From: an uncultured Lachnospiraceae bacterium
Lineage (GTDB): Bacteria; Bacillota; Clostridia; Lachnospirales; Lachnospiraceae
DNA length: 6,222 bases
Direction of reading: 5' to 3'
NCBI GenBank assembly: GCA_910588755.1
Contig: CAJUQZ010000191.1
Location: 1-6,222 of the forward strand
The notes below the pieces were generated by a model, which was not told the origin of the DNA, did not search any database, and saw only the letters and a list, made by a program, of their open reading frames with translations. The translations under genes were made by a program, and so were the position numbers. Below are positions 1 to 5,631 of this stretch, piece after piece; within the stretch, counting starts at the first letter, position 1; the number at the start of each line of letters is the position of its first letter.

Positions 1-116
1 GTGCTCGTGTGCAATTGAGTAGGGGAATGCCCTTCTCCACTACTTGCGCGCCGGGCACCCGTCATCAAACCGATTTATCGGTTTGATGACACATTTCCTT
101 TGGGTGCTCGTGTGCA
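1..116. repeat. Structured intergenic repeat bounded by 13-bp direct repeats
   Basis: The 13-mer GTGCTCGTGTGCA occurs at 1-13 and again at 104-116, a period of 103 bp. Between the copies lie a perfect inverted repeat at 61-90 (14-bp arms, 2-bp centre), an imperfect hairpin at 18-44 (arms AGTAG and CTACT plus a few more pairs), and GCACCC (55-60) facing GGGTGC (102-107), which would enclose the 61-90 hairpin with a one-sided bulge. No convincing gene overlaps it, and it lies beyond the hydrolase terminator. The arrangement suggests a dispersed or tandem palindromic repeat, or a non-coding RNA unit. The first copy touches the window edge, so the element may continue outside. I do not recognise the family. 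Confidence 0.6.
61..90. repeat. Perfect 14-bp inverted repeat
   Basis: The arms GTCATCAAACCGAT (61-74) and ATCGGTTTGATGAC (77-90) are exact reverse complements around a TT centre. As RNA this would fold into a 13-bp stem with a four-base loop on either strand. No T-run follows on either side, so it does not look like an ordinary intrinsic terminator. It forms the core of the 1-116 repeat. Confidence 0.85.
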
Positions 117-117
117 T

Positions 118-147
118 AAAAAAGGTGGATAAGCACTGTTATCCACC
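118..147 (-). terminator. Rho-independent terminator of the NlpC/P60 gene
   Basis: On the minus strand a perfect 9-bp stem (GGTGGATAA and TTATCCACC, 124-132 and 139-147) closes a six-base loop and is followed directly by six T residues (118-123 on the plus strand are A). It begins about 25 bases after the hydrolase stop codon. The plus strand has no T-run after the hairpin, so it works in one direction only. Confidence 0.92.
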
Positions 148-171
148 AAAATCCGTTTGTTTTGATATTTT

Positions 172-2157
172 TTAGAAAATTCTTCTCACTGACAAAATAT
201 TTCTGTAAGACGCGTTCGAAACGATAATCCCCGTCTTGGATGTACTGGCATGTACAATCTGTCCATTGCCGACATAAAGACCGACATGACCAGAATAGCA
301 TACAATATCACCAGGCTGCGCATTGCTCAGTCCTCCGACATCATATCCTTGGCTCCGCAGTGCGGATGAAGAATGTGGCAGACTCACACCAAAGTTGGAA
401 TATACACTCATGACAAATCCTGAACAGTCTGCACCGTTTGTAAGGCTTGTTCCACCATATACATATGGATTGCCGACAAACTGCGTCGCATAATCAATGA
501 CTGCCTTACCCATCGCGCTTCCCTCTGAAGACGCCGCTGTGCTTCTTGCTGATTCGATTGTTGCCTGGTTTGCTGCTGTTCTCTGTGCCTGTGTCTCCGC
601 CTGCTTCTGCAGTCTCGCCGCCTCTGTTGCTGCTGCGGCAGCCCTTGCCTCCTCGCGGGCCTTGGCTTCTTTGGCAAGTCTTATCGCTTCTTCCTCTTTT
701 GACTCTGCGTGTGCGAAGTCTGTCCTAAGATTGATATAGTCCCTAGAGACATAACCGTCGCCTTCCTCAATCGCAATCTTAACCCATCCGTCAAGCTCCT
801 CAAGCACGACTAATTCCTCATTGATTGGCACGAGTCCAAGTACTGCTGATTCCGTGCTTGCATCCTGGCGCACTTTAAGTGTTGTGGTATTTACGACAGC
901 GTATGTGGTTCCTACCTCCTTAGCCAGCTGCGCCGCCTCTTTGCCAGCTGCGCAAAACTCACCTTTGACATACCCTGTACAGTTTCCTGATACAATCTTA
1001 TACCATCCGTCTTTCTCCTCGACAAGCTCACCAACAGAATTTGCATAGAGCTTCCCGACAACGTCCCCGTCCTCGCCCGGTGTGCTTCTGACATTGACAT
1101 AGTTTGTAACCTGGGCAATGACTAGTCCAGAGAAATCCTGCTCGTCTCCACTGGTCTTTTCCTCTGTCACAGCTTCGGTCTTCGCCACGATCTCTACATC
1201 ATCATAGATATCTGTTGCGGAGAAACCTGCACTGACCTCAAAATCATTGTCGTCTATAACCGCGTTGTCTGTCTCCTCACCGGAAGCACCTTCTGTAGAA
1301 GCTTCCTCAGTGGATGTTTCCTCTGTACTGCTGCTTTCCCCAGAAGTCTCCTCTGTGGATGTCTCCCCGGTCGATTCATTCTCCTTAGAAGTTTCCTCGG
1401 TTGACTCATTATCTTCAGAGGTTTCCTCAGTGGACTCATTCTCCTTAGAGGTTTCCTCAGTAGATTCCTTCTCACCAGAAGTCTCCTCTATAGAATCATT
1501 CTCCTCGGATGACTCCTCAGTCCCGGAAGTTTCTTCTGTAGATGTTCCTTCTGTATCGCTGTTTTCCTCGGCATCATCGCTTTCTTCAGAAGTCTCCTGT
1601 GTGGATGCTTCCTCAAAAGTCTCCTCCGCTGAAGTCTCCTCCGGGCGCTCTTCCCTGGAAGTTTCCTGATCTGATGACTGCTCTGGAACGACCCAATCAC
1701 TCATCAGTTCCGTAGAGAACTCCAGTGACGATTCCTGCTGTGTCTCCTCTGTACTGGCACTGTTGCTTTCCTCTGTACTTTTGCCCGCCAGCACCTGTGA
1801 CTCTGCCTCACTGATTGCCTCGCTGATCTCCTGTGTAAACTCCTCTGATACCTTCGTTGTCGTCGTCTTTGTGTTTACCAGCACAACACTCTGTGGTAAG
1901 GCTGCTGACGCCATCCGCTCTGATGCTTTTATAATATTAGGCTGTAAGCCTGATGCGCTCTCAAGATAAGCTATGTTCTGGACAACCTCCACCTGCAGAT
2001 CCTGGATGGTGCTTCCCTCATCTAACACCACTGCAACACCCGCTGCAGGCACATCAGATGAATTGTGAAACTTTGCTTCAAGTGTCGTCTGGTAACTGGA
2101 TAGCGAAAGTGTTCCGACAAGGGCACACGCCGCTGCCTTCGCGCTGTACTTGTTCAT
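172..2157 (-). CDS. Secreted NlpC/P60 peptidoglycan endopeptidase with two SH3 domains and a Ser/Thr/Glu-rich stalk
   Basis: This 661-residue protein is a predicted exported cell-wall hydrolase. NlpC/P60 enzymes are cysteine peptidases that usually cut the D-Glu/meso-diaminopimelate bond of peptide stems. Residues 1-28 resemble a signal peptide: Lys at 3 and 7, an Ala/Leu-rich core, and possible cleavage after LEA. Residues 30-125 match no domain I recognise. Residues 127-297 are very rich in Ser, Thr and Glu, with decapeptide repeats of the type ESTEETSKEN. Two bacterial SH3 domains follow at about 345-402 (NVRSTP, GWYKI, GYVKGEF) and 418-477 (KVRQD, GWVKI, GYVSRDY). An Ala/Glu/Arg-rich probable helix spans 484-541. 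The catalytic domain is about 550-661, with Cys578 in DCSGF, His624 in GHVGLYVG and His636 in IVHAS. The ATG at 2157 is chosen because GGAGG lies seven bases upstream; the frame stays open to 2247 but has no ribosome site there. It is a single-gene unit with its own promoter region and terminator. Confidence 0.93.
   Translation of the reverse strand: MNKYSAKAAACALVGTLSLSSYQTTLEAKFHNSSDVPAAGVAVVLDEGSTIQDLQVEVVQNIAYLESASGLQPNIIKASERMASAALPQSVVLVNTKTTTTKVSEEFTQEISEAISEAESQVLAGKSTEESNSASTEETQQESSLEFSTELMSDWVVPEQSSDQETSREERPEETSAEETFEEASTQETSEESDDAEENSDTEGTSTEETSGTEESSEENDSIEETSGEKESTEETSKENESTEETSEDNESTEETSKENESTGETSTEETSGESSSTEETSTEEASTEGASGEETDNAVIDDNDFEVSAGFSATDIYDDVEIVAKTEAVTEEKTSGDEQDFSGLVIAQVTNYVNVRSTPGEDGDVVGKLYANSVGELVEEKDGWYKIVSGNCTGYVKGEFCAAGKEAAQLAKEVGTTYAVVNTTTLKVRQDASTESAVLGLVPINEELVVLEELDGWVKIAIEEGDGYVSRDYINLRTDFAHAESKEEEAIRLAKEAKAREEARAAAAATEAARLQKQAETQAQRTAANQATIESARSTAASSEGSAMGKAVIDYATQFVGNPYVYGGTSLTNGADCSGFVMSVYSNFGVSLPHSSSALRSQGYDVGGLSNAQPGDIVCYSGHVGLYVGNGQIVHASTSKTGIIVSNASYRNILSVRRIF
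1381..1500 (-). repeat. 30-bp tandem repeats in the hydrolase stalk
   Basis: Four consecutive 30-bp units (1381-1410, 1411-1440, 1441-1470, 1471-1500) encode variants of the decapeptide ESTEETSKEN, about residues 220-259 of the hydrolase. More degenerate STEET units continue on both sides (about 1267-1779). The units differ at scattered positions but keep the 30-bp register, so gain or loss of units would keep the reading frame. Confidence 0.85.
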
Positions 2158-2164
2158 GATGAAT

Positions 2165-2169
2165 CCTCC
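2165..2169 (-). promoter_or_regulatory. Ribosome binding site deciding the hydrolase start
   Basis: GGAGG on the minus strand sits seven bases before the ATG at 2157. It selects this start over the longer open frame from 2247, which has no comparable site and whose extra 30 residues would be encoded by the structured leader. Confidence 0.85.
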
Positions 2170-2193
2170 AATTGTAGTATATGTGATGTCCTG

Positions 2194-2363
2194 ATAGCTG
2201 CCTGCCCGTCTGCGCCCCAACTCCCATCCGCCCGCTCTGGCGGGCATTCAGACTAGGATAGCGTAGCCTGTACGTTCAAACGAAGCAGCCATGCCTTACT
2301 GTGAATAAAGTTATCATATGACCTAAAGTAATCAATGCAGTACATAACCCGATTCACCAGTAA
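2194..2363 (-). promoter_or_regulatory. Candidate structured 5' leader RNA of the NlpC/P60 gene
   Basis: The transcript ahead of the hydrolase contains several nested pairings. An 8-bp stem with one G-U pair joins 2285-2292 (ATGGCTGC) to 2194-2201 (GCAGCTAT). Inside it, GTCTG (2249-2253) pairs with CAGAC (2208-2212). Inside that is a perfect 6-bp GC hairpin at 2230-2245 with a four-base loop. Upstream, an 11-bp stem with one bulged base joins 2352-2363 to 2296-2306. The leader is about 260 bases if transcription starts near 2417, which is long for a simple untranslated region. Cyclic-di-AMP riboswitches are known upstream of such hydrolases, but I could not match their conserved core here. 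A regulatory RNA is therefore an inference from structure and context only. Confidence 0.45.
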
Positions 2364-2394
2364 TCATTAACTATGTTTCATATTTTCGATAATT

Positions 2395-2411
2395 ATTACG
2401 AAATTATTACG
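2395..2411 (-). promoter_or_regulatory. WalR-like direct repeat CGTAAT-N5-CGTAAT
   Basis: The minus strand carries two CGTAAT hexamers separated by five bases, within a 10-bp direct repeat CGTAATAATT of period 11. The B. subtilis WalR consensus is two TGTWAH hexamers separated by five bases, so each half matches at five of six positions. WalRK controls cell-wall hydrolases, including NlpC/P60 enzymes, which fits the gene downstream. The site lies just after the predicted -10, a position more typical of repression than activation. The region is AT-rich, so chance remains possible. Confidence 0.4.
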
Positions 2412-2423
2412 TCCTTGAAATAA

Positions 2424-2450
2424 ATTATCACATTTTGCCACAATTGTCAA
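2424..2450 (-). promoter_or_regulatory. Candidate promoter of the NlpC/P60 gene
   Basis: A perfect -35 TTGACA (2450-2445) is followed after 15 bases by GATAAT (2429-2424), preceded by TG at the extended -10 position (TGTGATAAT). The 15-base spacing is short, but the extended -10 can compensate. A weaker TAATTT lies at 17-base spacing. The predicted start is near 2417, about 260 bases before the ATG. Confidence 0.6.
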
Positions 2451-2665
2451 GATGTCTTTTTGCACGCGGATGCACTTTCCCCGCCAAAAATGCTGTTTTT
2501 CTGACAGATTATTTGTCTACTTTCGCTATTTTATTCCCTTTTTTTCTTAATTATATGCATTATCAACTATTTTTCTTGCATTTCCAACCATTTGTGCATT
2601 TCATAAATATTTCTGTAACTTTTAACATTTTTTCTTTACTGGAACAGAATGAACAGTAACATTTT
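2451..2665. other. AT-rich intergenic stretch without a supported gene
   Basis: This is the upstream part of the 508-bp gap between the reductase stop and the hydrolase. It is strongly AT-rich, with pyrimidine runs on the plus strand. It contains two 11-bp direct copies of TAACATTTTTT (2623-2633 and 2657-2667) flanking a 6-bp hairpin (2636-2641 with 2654-2659). On the plus strand that hairpin is followed by six T, but no plus-strand gene needs a terminator there. I found no strong minus-strand terminator for the upstream operon and no open frame with a ribosome site. Confidence 0.5.
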
Positions 2666-3598
2666 TTACAGATTCAGATACTCCTGTACGGAATGAACTG
2701 CGTTCGCGCCGTCCGCCACTGCCGTAATGATCTGGCGCATTGGTTTTTTCCGTATATCTCCCACTGCAAAAATGCCCTTCCTAGATGTCCTGCAGGTCTC
2801 ATCCGCAAGGATATACCCCTGCTCATCCATCTCCACAAGTCCCCTAAACATCCTAGTCTCGGGCACAATCCCGACAGCTATAAATACTCCCTGCACGTCA
2901 AGTCTGCTTAACCTGCCGCTTTGGTTATCATATATATCGACGCCCTCCACCATGTCTGTGCCTGCAATCTCCTTCACTTCGCTGTTCCAGCACACCTCCA
3001 CATTCCCGAGCGAAAACAGTTTTTTCTGCAGGCTATCAGCCGCTCTAAGCTGATTCCTCCTGTGTATGAGATAGACTTTTTCGCAGATACCTGACAGAAA
3101 AACCGCGTCCTCGACGGCAACGTCACCGCCGCCGACCACAGCGACCGTACTTCTCCTGTAAAACGCACCATCACAGGTCGCGCAGTACGATACGCCCATC
3201 CCCGCAAGCGCACTCTCGCCCGGCACCCCAAGCGTGGAATGGACTGCACCCGTCGCGAGGATGACAGCCTTCGTCCCGAGATCAGCCTGGTCTGTATGAA
3301 CTGTATACACAGACTGCCCAGATTCACCACAGTCGATTCCCAGTACATCAGCTGTAATAAACACTGCCCCAAGCCTGTCTGCATGCTCCCTGAACCGTTC
3401 TGACAGCTCCCCGCCACCAAGCCCCGGGAGTCCAAGATAATTGTCCACCTCGTACGTACTCTGCACCTGCCCACCACTGACAGGGCTTCTGTCGATGACC
3501 GCAGCCTTTAGCCCTGCGCGCTGCGCATAGACCGCCGCTCCCATACCTGCCGGCCCCGAACCGATTATCAGTAAATCATATACTTCATTTTCCATCAT
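2666..3598 (-). CDS. trxB: Thioredoxin reductase (NADPH), low-molecular-weight type
   Basis: This flavoenzyme transfers electrons from NADPH through FAD and a redox-active disulfide to thioredoxin in the cytoplasm. The 310-residue product has the normal length and domain order. The FAD-binding GSGPAG is at 13-18, SGGQ at 41-44, the active-site CATC at 139-142 followed by Asp143, and the NADPH-domain glycine motif GGGDVA at 156-161. HRR at 179-181 with Arg185 is the usual NADPH 2'-phosphate signature, and the C-terminal FAD contact is FAVGDI (277-282). The ATG at 3598 is preferred: GGAGG ends six bases upstream, and this ATG overlaps the SDR stop as ATGA, indicating translational coupling. A TTG at 3604 extends the frame but abuts the ribosome site; the ATG at 3595 is possible. 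No thioredoxin gene lies in this window, and the two genes before it are not usual partners. A thioredoxin-reductase-like enzyme acting on another partner cannot be excluded. Confidence 0.93.
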   Translation of the reverse strand: MMENEVYDLLIIGSGPAGMGAAVYAQRAGLKAAVIDRSPVSGGQVQSTYEVDNYLGLPGLGGGELSERFREHADRLGAVFITADVLGIDCGESGQSVYTVHTDQADLGTKAVILATGAVHSTLGVPGESALAGMGVSYCATCDGAFYRRSTVAVVGGGDVAVEDAVFLSGICEKVYLIHRRNQLRAADSLQKKLFSLGNVEVCWNSEVKEIAGTDMVEGVDIYDNQSGRLSRLDVQGVFIAVGIVPETRMFRGLVEMDEQGYILADETCRTSRKGIFAVGDIRKKPMRQIITAVADGANAVHSVQEYLNL

Positions 3599-4326
3599 GT
3601 CCAACCTCCATCCAATGTGATGACCTGTCCTGTAAGATACTCATTTCCCGTACACAAAAGTTTTACAAGCGCCGCTACTTCTTCCGGCCTCCCGACCCGG
3701 TCAGCCGGTATCTCCTGTATCAGCATATCCATCTCCTCCGCATCAAAACAACTGTTCATATCTGTGTCAATCACGCCGCACGCAATCGCATTCACCTGGA
3801 TATTGCTAGGGCCAAGCTCCTTTGCAAGCGCGCGTGTAAGCGCGTTGACGCCACCCTTTGACGCGGAGTACGCCACTTCCGTAGACGCACCGACGTTGCC
3901 CCATACCGAGGAGATATTGACAATCTTTCCCCGGCGGCGCCTCACCATCTCCGGTATCGCAGCCCTGCATGTCAGAAAACATGCGTTTAAGTTTGTATCC
4001 ATCACCTCACGCCATTCCCTGTAGGTCATGTCCGCCATAAGTCCTATATAGGAAATTCCCGCGTTATTGACCAGAACGTCAAGATATGGTATATCCTCAA
4101 ACATTTCTGCCACCTTTTCCTCATCACAGACCGAAAAGACATAGCAACTGCATTTTATCTGGTACTTGCTCTGCAGCTGCCCTGCAAGACTGTCAAGCAG
4201 CGCACCGTTTTTGTGGCAGGTCATATACAAATCATATCCTGACGCCGCAAGCATCTCTGCGATAGCCCTCCCGATTCCCCTTGACGCACCTGTGACAAGC
4301 GCCTTCTTACCGCCTGTATCAGACAT
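3595..4326 (-). CDS. Short-chain dehydrogenase/reductase, FabG-like
   Basis: A classical SDR of 243 residues, the usual length for single-domain NAD(P)H-dependent oxidoreductases such as 3-oxoacyl-ACP reductase. The cofactor loop TGASRGIG is at 12-19, NNAG at 87-90, the catalytic tetrad is probably Asn112, Ser139 or Ser140, Tyr153 and Lys157 (YSASK), and the C terminus ends in LDGGWT as in FabG-type proteins. Arg17 in the glycine motif is compatible with NADPH use. The ATG at 4326 is preceded by the purine-rich GGAGAAAGG. The gene overlaps trxB by four bases and follows the aldolase-like gene by 107 bp. Neighbouring genes are not fatty acid synthesis genes, so a role as the fatty-acid FabG is doubtful. 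It more likely reduces the carbonyl of a small metabolite, possibly a product of the aldolase-like enzyme, which is inference. Confidence 0.9.
   Translation of the reverse strand: MSDTGGKKALVTGASRGIGRAIAEMLAASGYDLYMTCHKNGALLDSLAGQLQSKYQIKCSCYVFSVCDEEKVAEMFEDIPYLDVLVNNAGISYIGLMADMTYREWREVMDTNLNACFLTCRAAIPEMVRRRRGKIVNISSVWGNVGASTEVAYSASKGGVNALTRALAKELGPSNIQVNAIACGVIDTDMNSCFDAEEMDMLIQEIPADRVGRPEEVAALVKLLCTGNEYLTGQVITLDGGWT
3605..3609 (-). promoter_or_regulatory. Ribosome binding site deciding the trxB start
   Basis: GGAGG lies inside the last codons of the SDR gene, six bases before the ATG at 3598 and directly next to the TTG at 3604. It therefore supports the ATG, which overlaps the SDR stop codon as ATGA, and excludes the TTG. 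Confidence 0.8.
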
Positions 4327-4380
4327 TATCAGCCTTTCTCCTTCCCAAACATTTTATGCATCACGCGTATCCGAATTGCC

Positions 4381-4430
4381 CTGCGCACAACAGGAAAGCC
4401 GCAGACAACCGCGGCTTATCCACTGCGCAG
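4381..4430 (-). promoter_or_regulatory. Nested stem-loop between the aldolase-like and SDR genes
   Basis: On the minus strand CTGCGCA (4430-4424) pairs with TGCGCAG (4387-4381). Inside, AAGCCGC (4417-4411) pairs with GCGGCTT (4402-4396) around an eight-base loop. Both 7-bp stems are perfect and GC-rich. The inner stem is followed by TTCCTGTT rather than a T-run, so it is at most a weak terminator. It begins three bases after the aldolase stop codon and could tune expression or mRNA stability within the operon. Confidence 0.55.
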
Positions 4431-4433
4431 CCC

Positions 4434-5408
4434 CTAATCCTGCGCAACAATCTCCTTATAAAATTCAGCGTAATCCTTTCTCTTTTCCCTCGTAAACTCT
4501 ATCGCCGTTCTCGGGTGCTGGTTCAAGAGACCTGTCATCAGATACTGCAGGTCATATCCCCACACGACGCCGTCCTCTTTCAGCTTATTCATATATTGCT
4601 CGATGAACTGGATCACATAATAGTTATTGTACTTGGGATTGCGCAGAAAGCCAAGCAACAGCTCCATCGCGCAGTTTCCAGCCCCCCGTCCCATGCCAAA
4701 GTATGTGGCGTCAAGCCAGTCCACACCATCGCCGACCGCCTCAATCGTATTGGCAAATGCCAGCTGCTGGTTGTTGTGCGCATGAATGCCAAGCTTCTTG
4801 CCATACTTTTCCGCAAACTCCATATAGGTATCTGTAATGCGCGCAATCTGTTCTGGATACAGTGACCCGTAGCTGTCAACAATATAGAAAACGTCCACCG
4901 AGGTTTTCCCCAGGATATCAAGCGCCACGCGCAACTCACTCTCCTGACCGCTGGATATTGCCATAATATTACAGCTTACCTCATAGCCTTTCTTTTTGGC
5001 ATCCTCTATCATGTCCGCCGCGGCCGGTATTGTATTTAAGTATGTCGCCACACGTATGAGGTCAATCGGGCTCTCCGAGCGGCTGACGATATCCCTCTTA
5101 TAATTGCATCTACCAACGTCAGCCATAACCGCAAGCTTGAGACTTGTATCGTTATCACCGACGATCTCCCTGATATCATCATCGTCGCAAAACTTCCACT
5201 TGCCGAACTTGCTCTCGTCAAACATCTCCCTAGACGCCTTATACCCCATCTCCATATAATCCACGCCCGCCCTGATGTTTGCCTCGTACAGAGCCCTGAC
5301 AAATTCGTCTGTAAAATAAAAATCATTTACCAGCCCGCCATCTCTTAAAGTCGCATCCACCACCTTGATGCTTGGGCGGAAATCCATTAAACTCGCTATT
5401 TCTTTCAT
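4434..5408 (-). CDS. DRE-TIM metallolyase, 4-hydroxy-2-oxovalerate-aldolase-like
   Basis: The product is a TIM-barrel enzyme of the HMGL-like/DRE-TIM family, whose members cleave or form C-C bonds next to a 2-oxo acid or thioester using a divalent metal. Counting from the ATG at 5408 (324 residues), the metal and substrate motif DATLRDGG is at 18-25 (Asp18, Arg22, Asp23), DSYG at 178-181, the metal-binding HAHNN at 209-213 and GMGRGAGN at 238-245. The last motif resembles the glycine-rich loop of 4-hydroxy-2-oxovalerate aldolases rather than the GxGER loop of isopropylmalate and homocitrate synthases. No C-terminal regulatory domain is present. An in-frame ATG at 5414 adds two residues, but AGGAG is then only two bases away; from 5408 the spacing is eight. 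No acylating acetaldehyde dehydrogenase, the usual MhpE partner, lies nearby, so the substrate is unknown. It is the first gene of a probable operon with the SDR and trxB. Confidence 0.87.
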   Translation of the reverse strand: MKEIASLMDFRPSIKVVDATLRDGGLVNDFYFTDEFVRALYEANIRAGVDYMEMGYKASREMFDESKFGKWKFCDDDDIREIVGDNDTSLKLAVMADVGRCNYKRDIVSRSESPIDLIRVATYLNTIPAAADMIEDAKKKGYEVSCNIMAISSGQESELRVALDILGKTSVDVFYIVDSYGSLYPEQIARITDTYMEFAEKYGKKLGIHAHNNQQLAFANTIEAVGDGVDWLDATYFGMGRGAGNCAMELLLGFLRNPKYNNYYVIQFIEQYMNKLKEDGVVWGYDLQYLMTGLLNQHPRTAIEFTREKRKDYAEFYKEIVAQD

Positions 5409-5416
5409 TTTCATTT

Positions 5417-5421
5417 CTCCT
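5417..5421 (-). promoter_or_regulatory. Ribosome binding site deciding the aldolase-like start
   Basis: AGGAG lies two bases before the ATG at 5414 and eight bases before the in-frame ATG at 5408. The second spacing is normal, so 5408 is the better start. Confidence 0.7.
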
Positions 5422-5556
5422 ATTTACTGCGGATTTTGATTTCAGTACCCCGGTTTTCATGAAATGATACATGTAACCAGTAATAACACCTGCACATAGT
5501 CTTTTCTTTTGTATGTTGCAAATTACCTTTTCTATGGCACAGGTATTTTCTATTAA

Positions 5557-5565
5557 ATTGTATCA
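5557..5565 (-). promoter_or_regulatory. Candidate extended -10 promoter of the aldolase/SDR/trxB operon
   Basis: TGATACAAT on the minus strand is an extended -10 (TGn followed by TACAAT, five of six bases matching). No good -35 is found at 16-18 bases; the hexamer at 17-base spacing is TAGCAG. It lies about 150 bases before the aldolase-like ATG and within the gap after the acetyltransferase gene, as expected for the operon promoter. Confidence 0.4.
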
Positions 5566-5631
5566 CAGCTTTTATGAAACTGCTACTATTTTATGAATCA
5601 CCTGCTTTTTCGTCTCTATAATAGTTACTGT

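Noticed and set aside
1..116. CRISPR array.
   Set aside because: There are only two 13-bp copies 103 bp apart with palindromic content between them and no cas genes, which is unlike repeat-spacer organisation.
65..301. Minus-strand 78-codon frame overlapping the hydrolase 3' end.
   Set aside because: It lies out of frame with the catalytic domain, crosses the terminator and ends inside the inverted repeat, with no family resemblance.
1247..1669. Plus-strand open frame of 140 codons, rich in Ser and Val.
   Set aside because: It is the antisense shadow of the repetitive Ser/Thr/Glu stalk; the repeats keep all frames open. No ribosome site or domain supports it.
2158..2247. N-terminal extension of the hydrolase by 30 residues from the ATG at 2247.
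   Set aside because: There is no ribosome site before 2247, the added residues (starting MPARAGGW) do not form a better signal peptide, and the DNA folds as part of the structured leader. The ATG at 2157 has GGAGG at normal spacing.
2158..2430. Canonical cyclic-di-AMP (ydaO) riboswitch.
   Set aside because: Gene context fits and a GGTGAATC string is present, but the other conserved core strings I know for the class, such as the CCGUCAGCUAAC segment, are missing. A covariance search is needed before any such call.
2486..2507. Possible intrinsic terminator of the trxB operon.
   Set aside because: The minus-strand stem (CTGT with ACAG) has only four pairs, though it is followed by five T. It is too weak to call.
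2435..2659. Plus-strand open frame of 74 codons, rich in Phe, followed by a hairpin and T-run.
   Set aside because: It starts at TTG without a ribosome site in AT-rich DNA, and its composition is what random pyrimidine-rich sequence would give.
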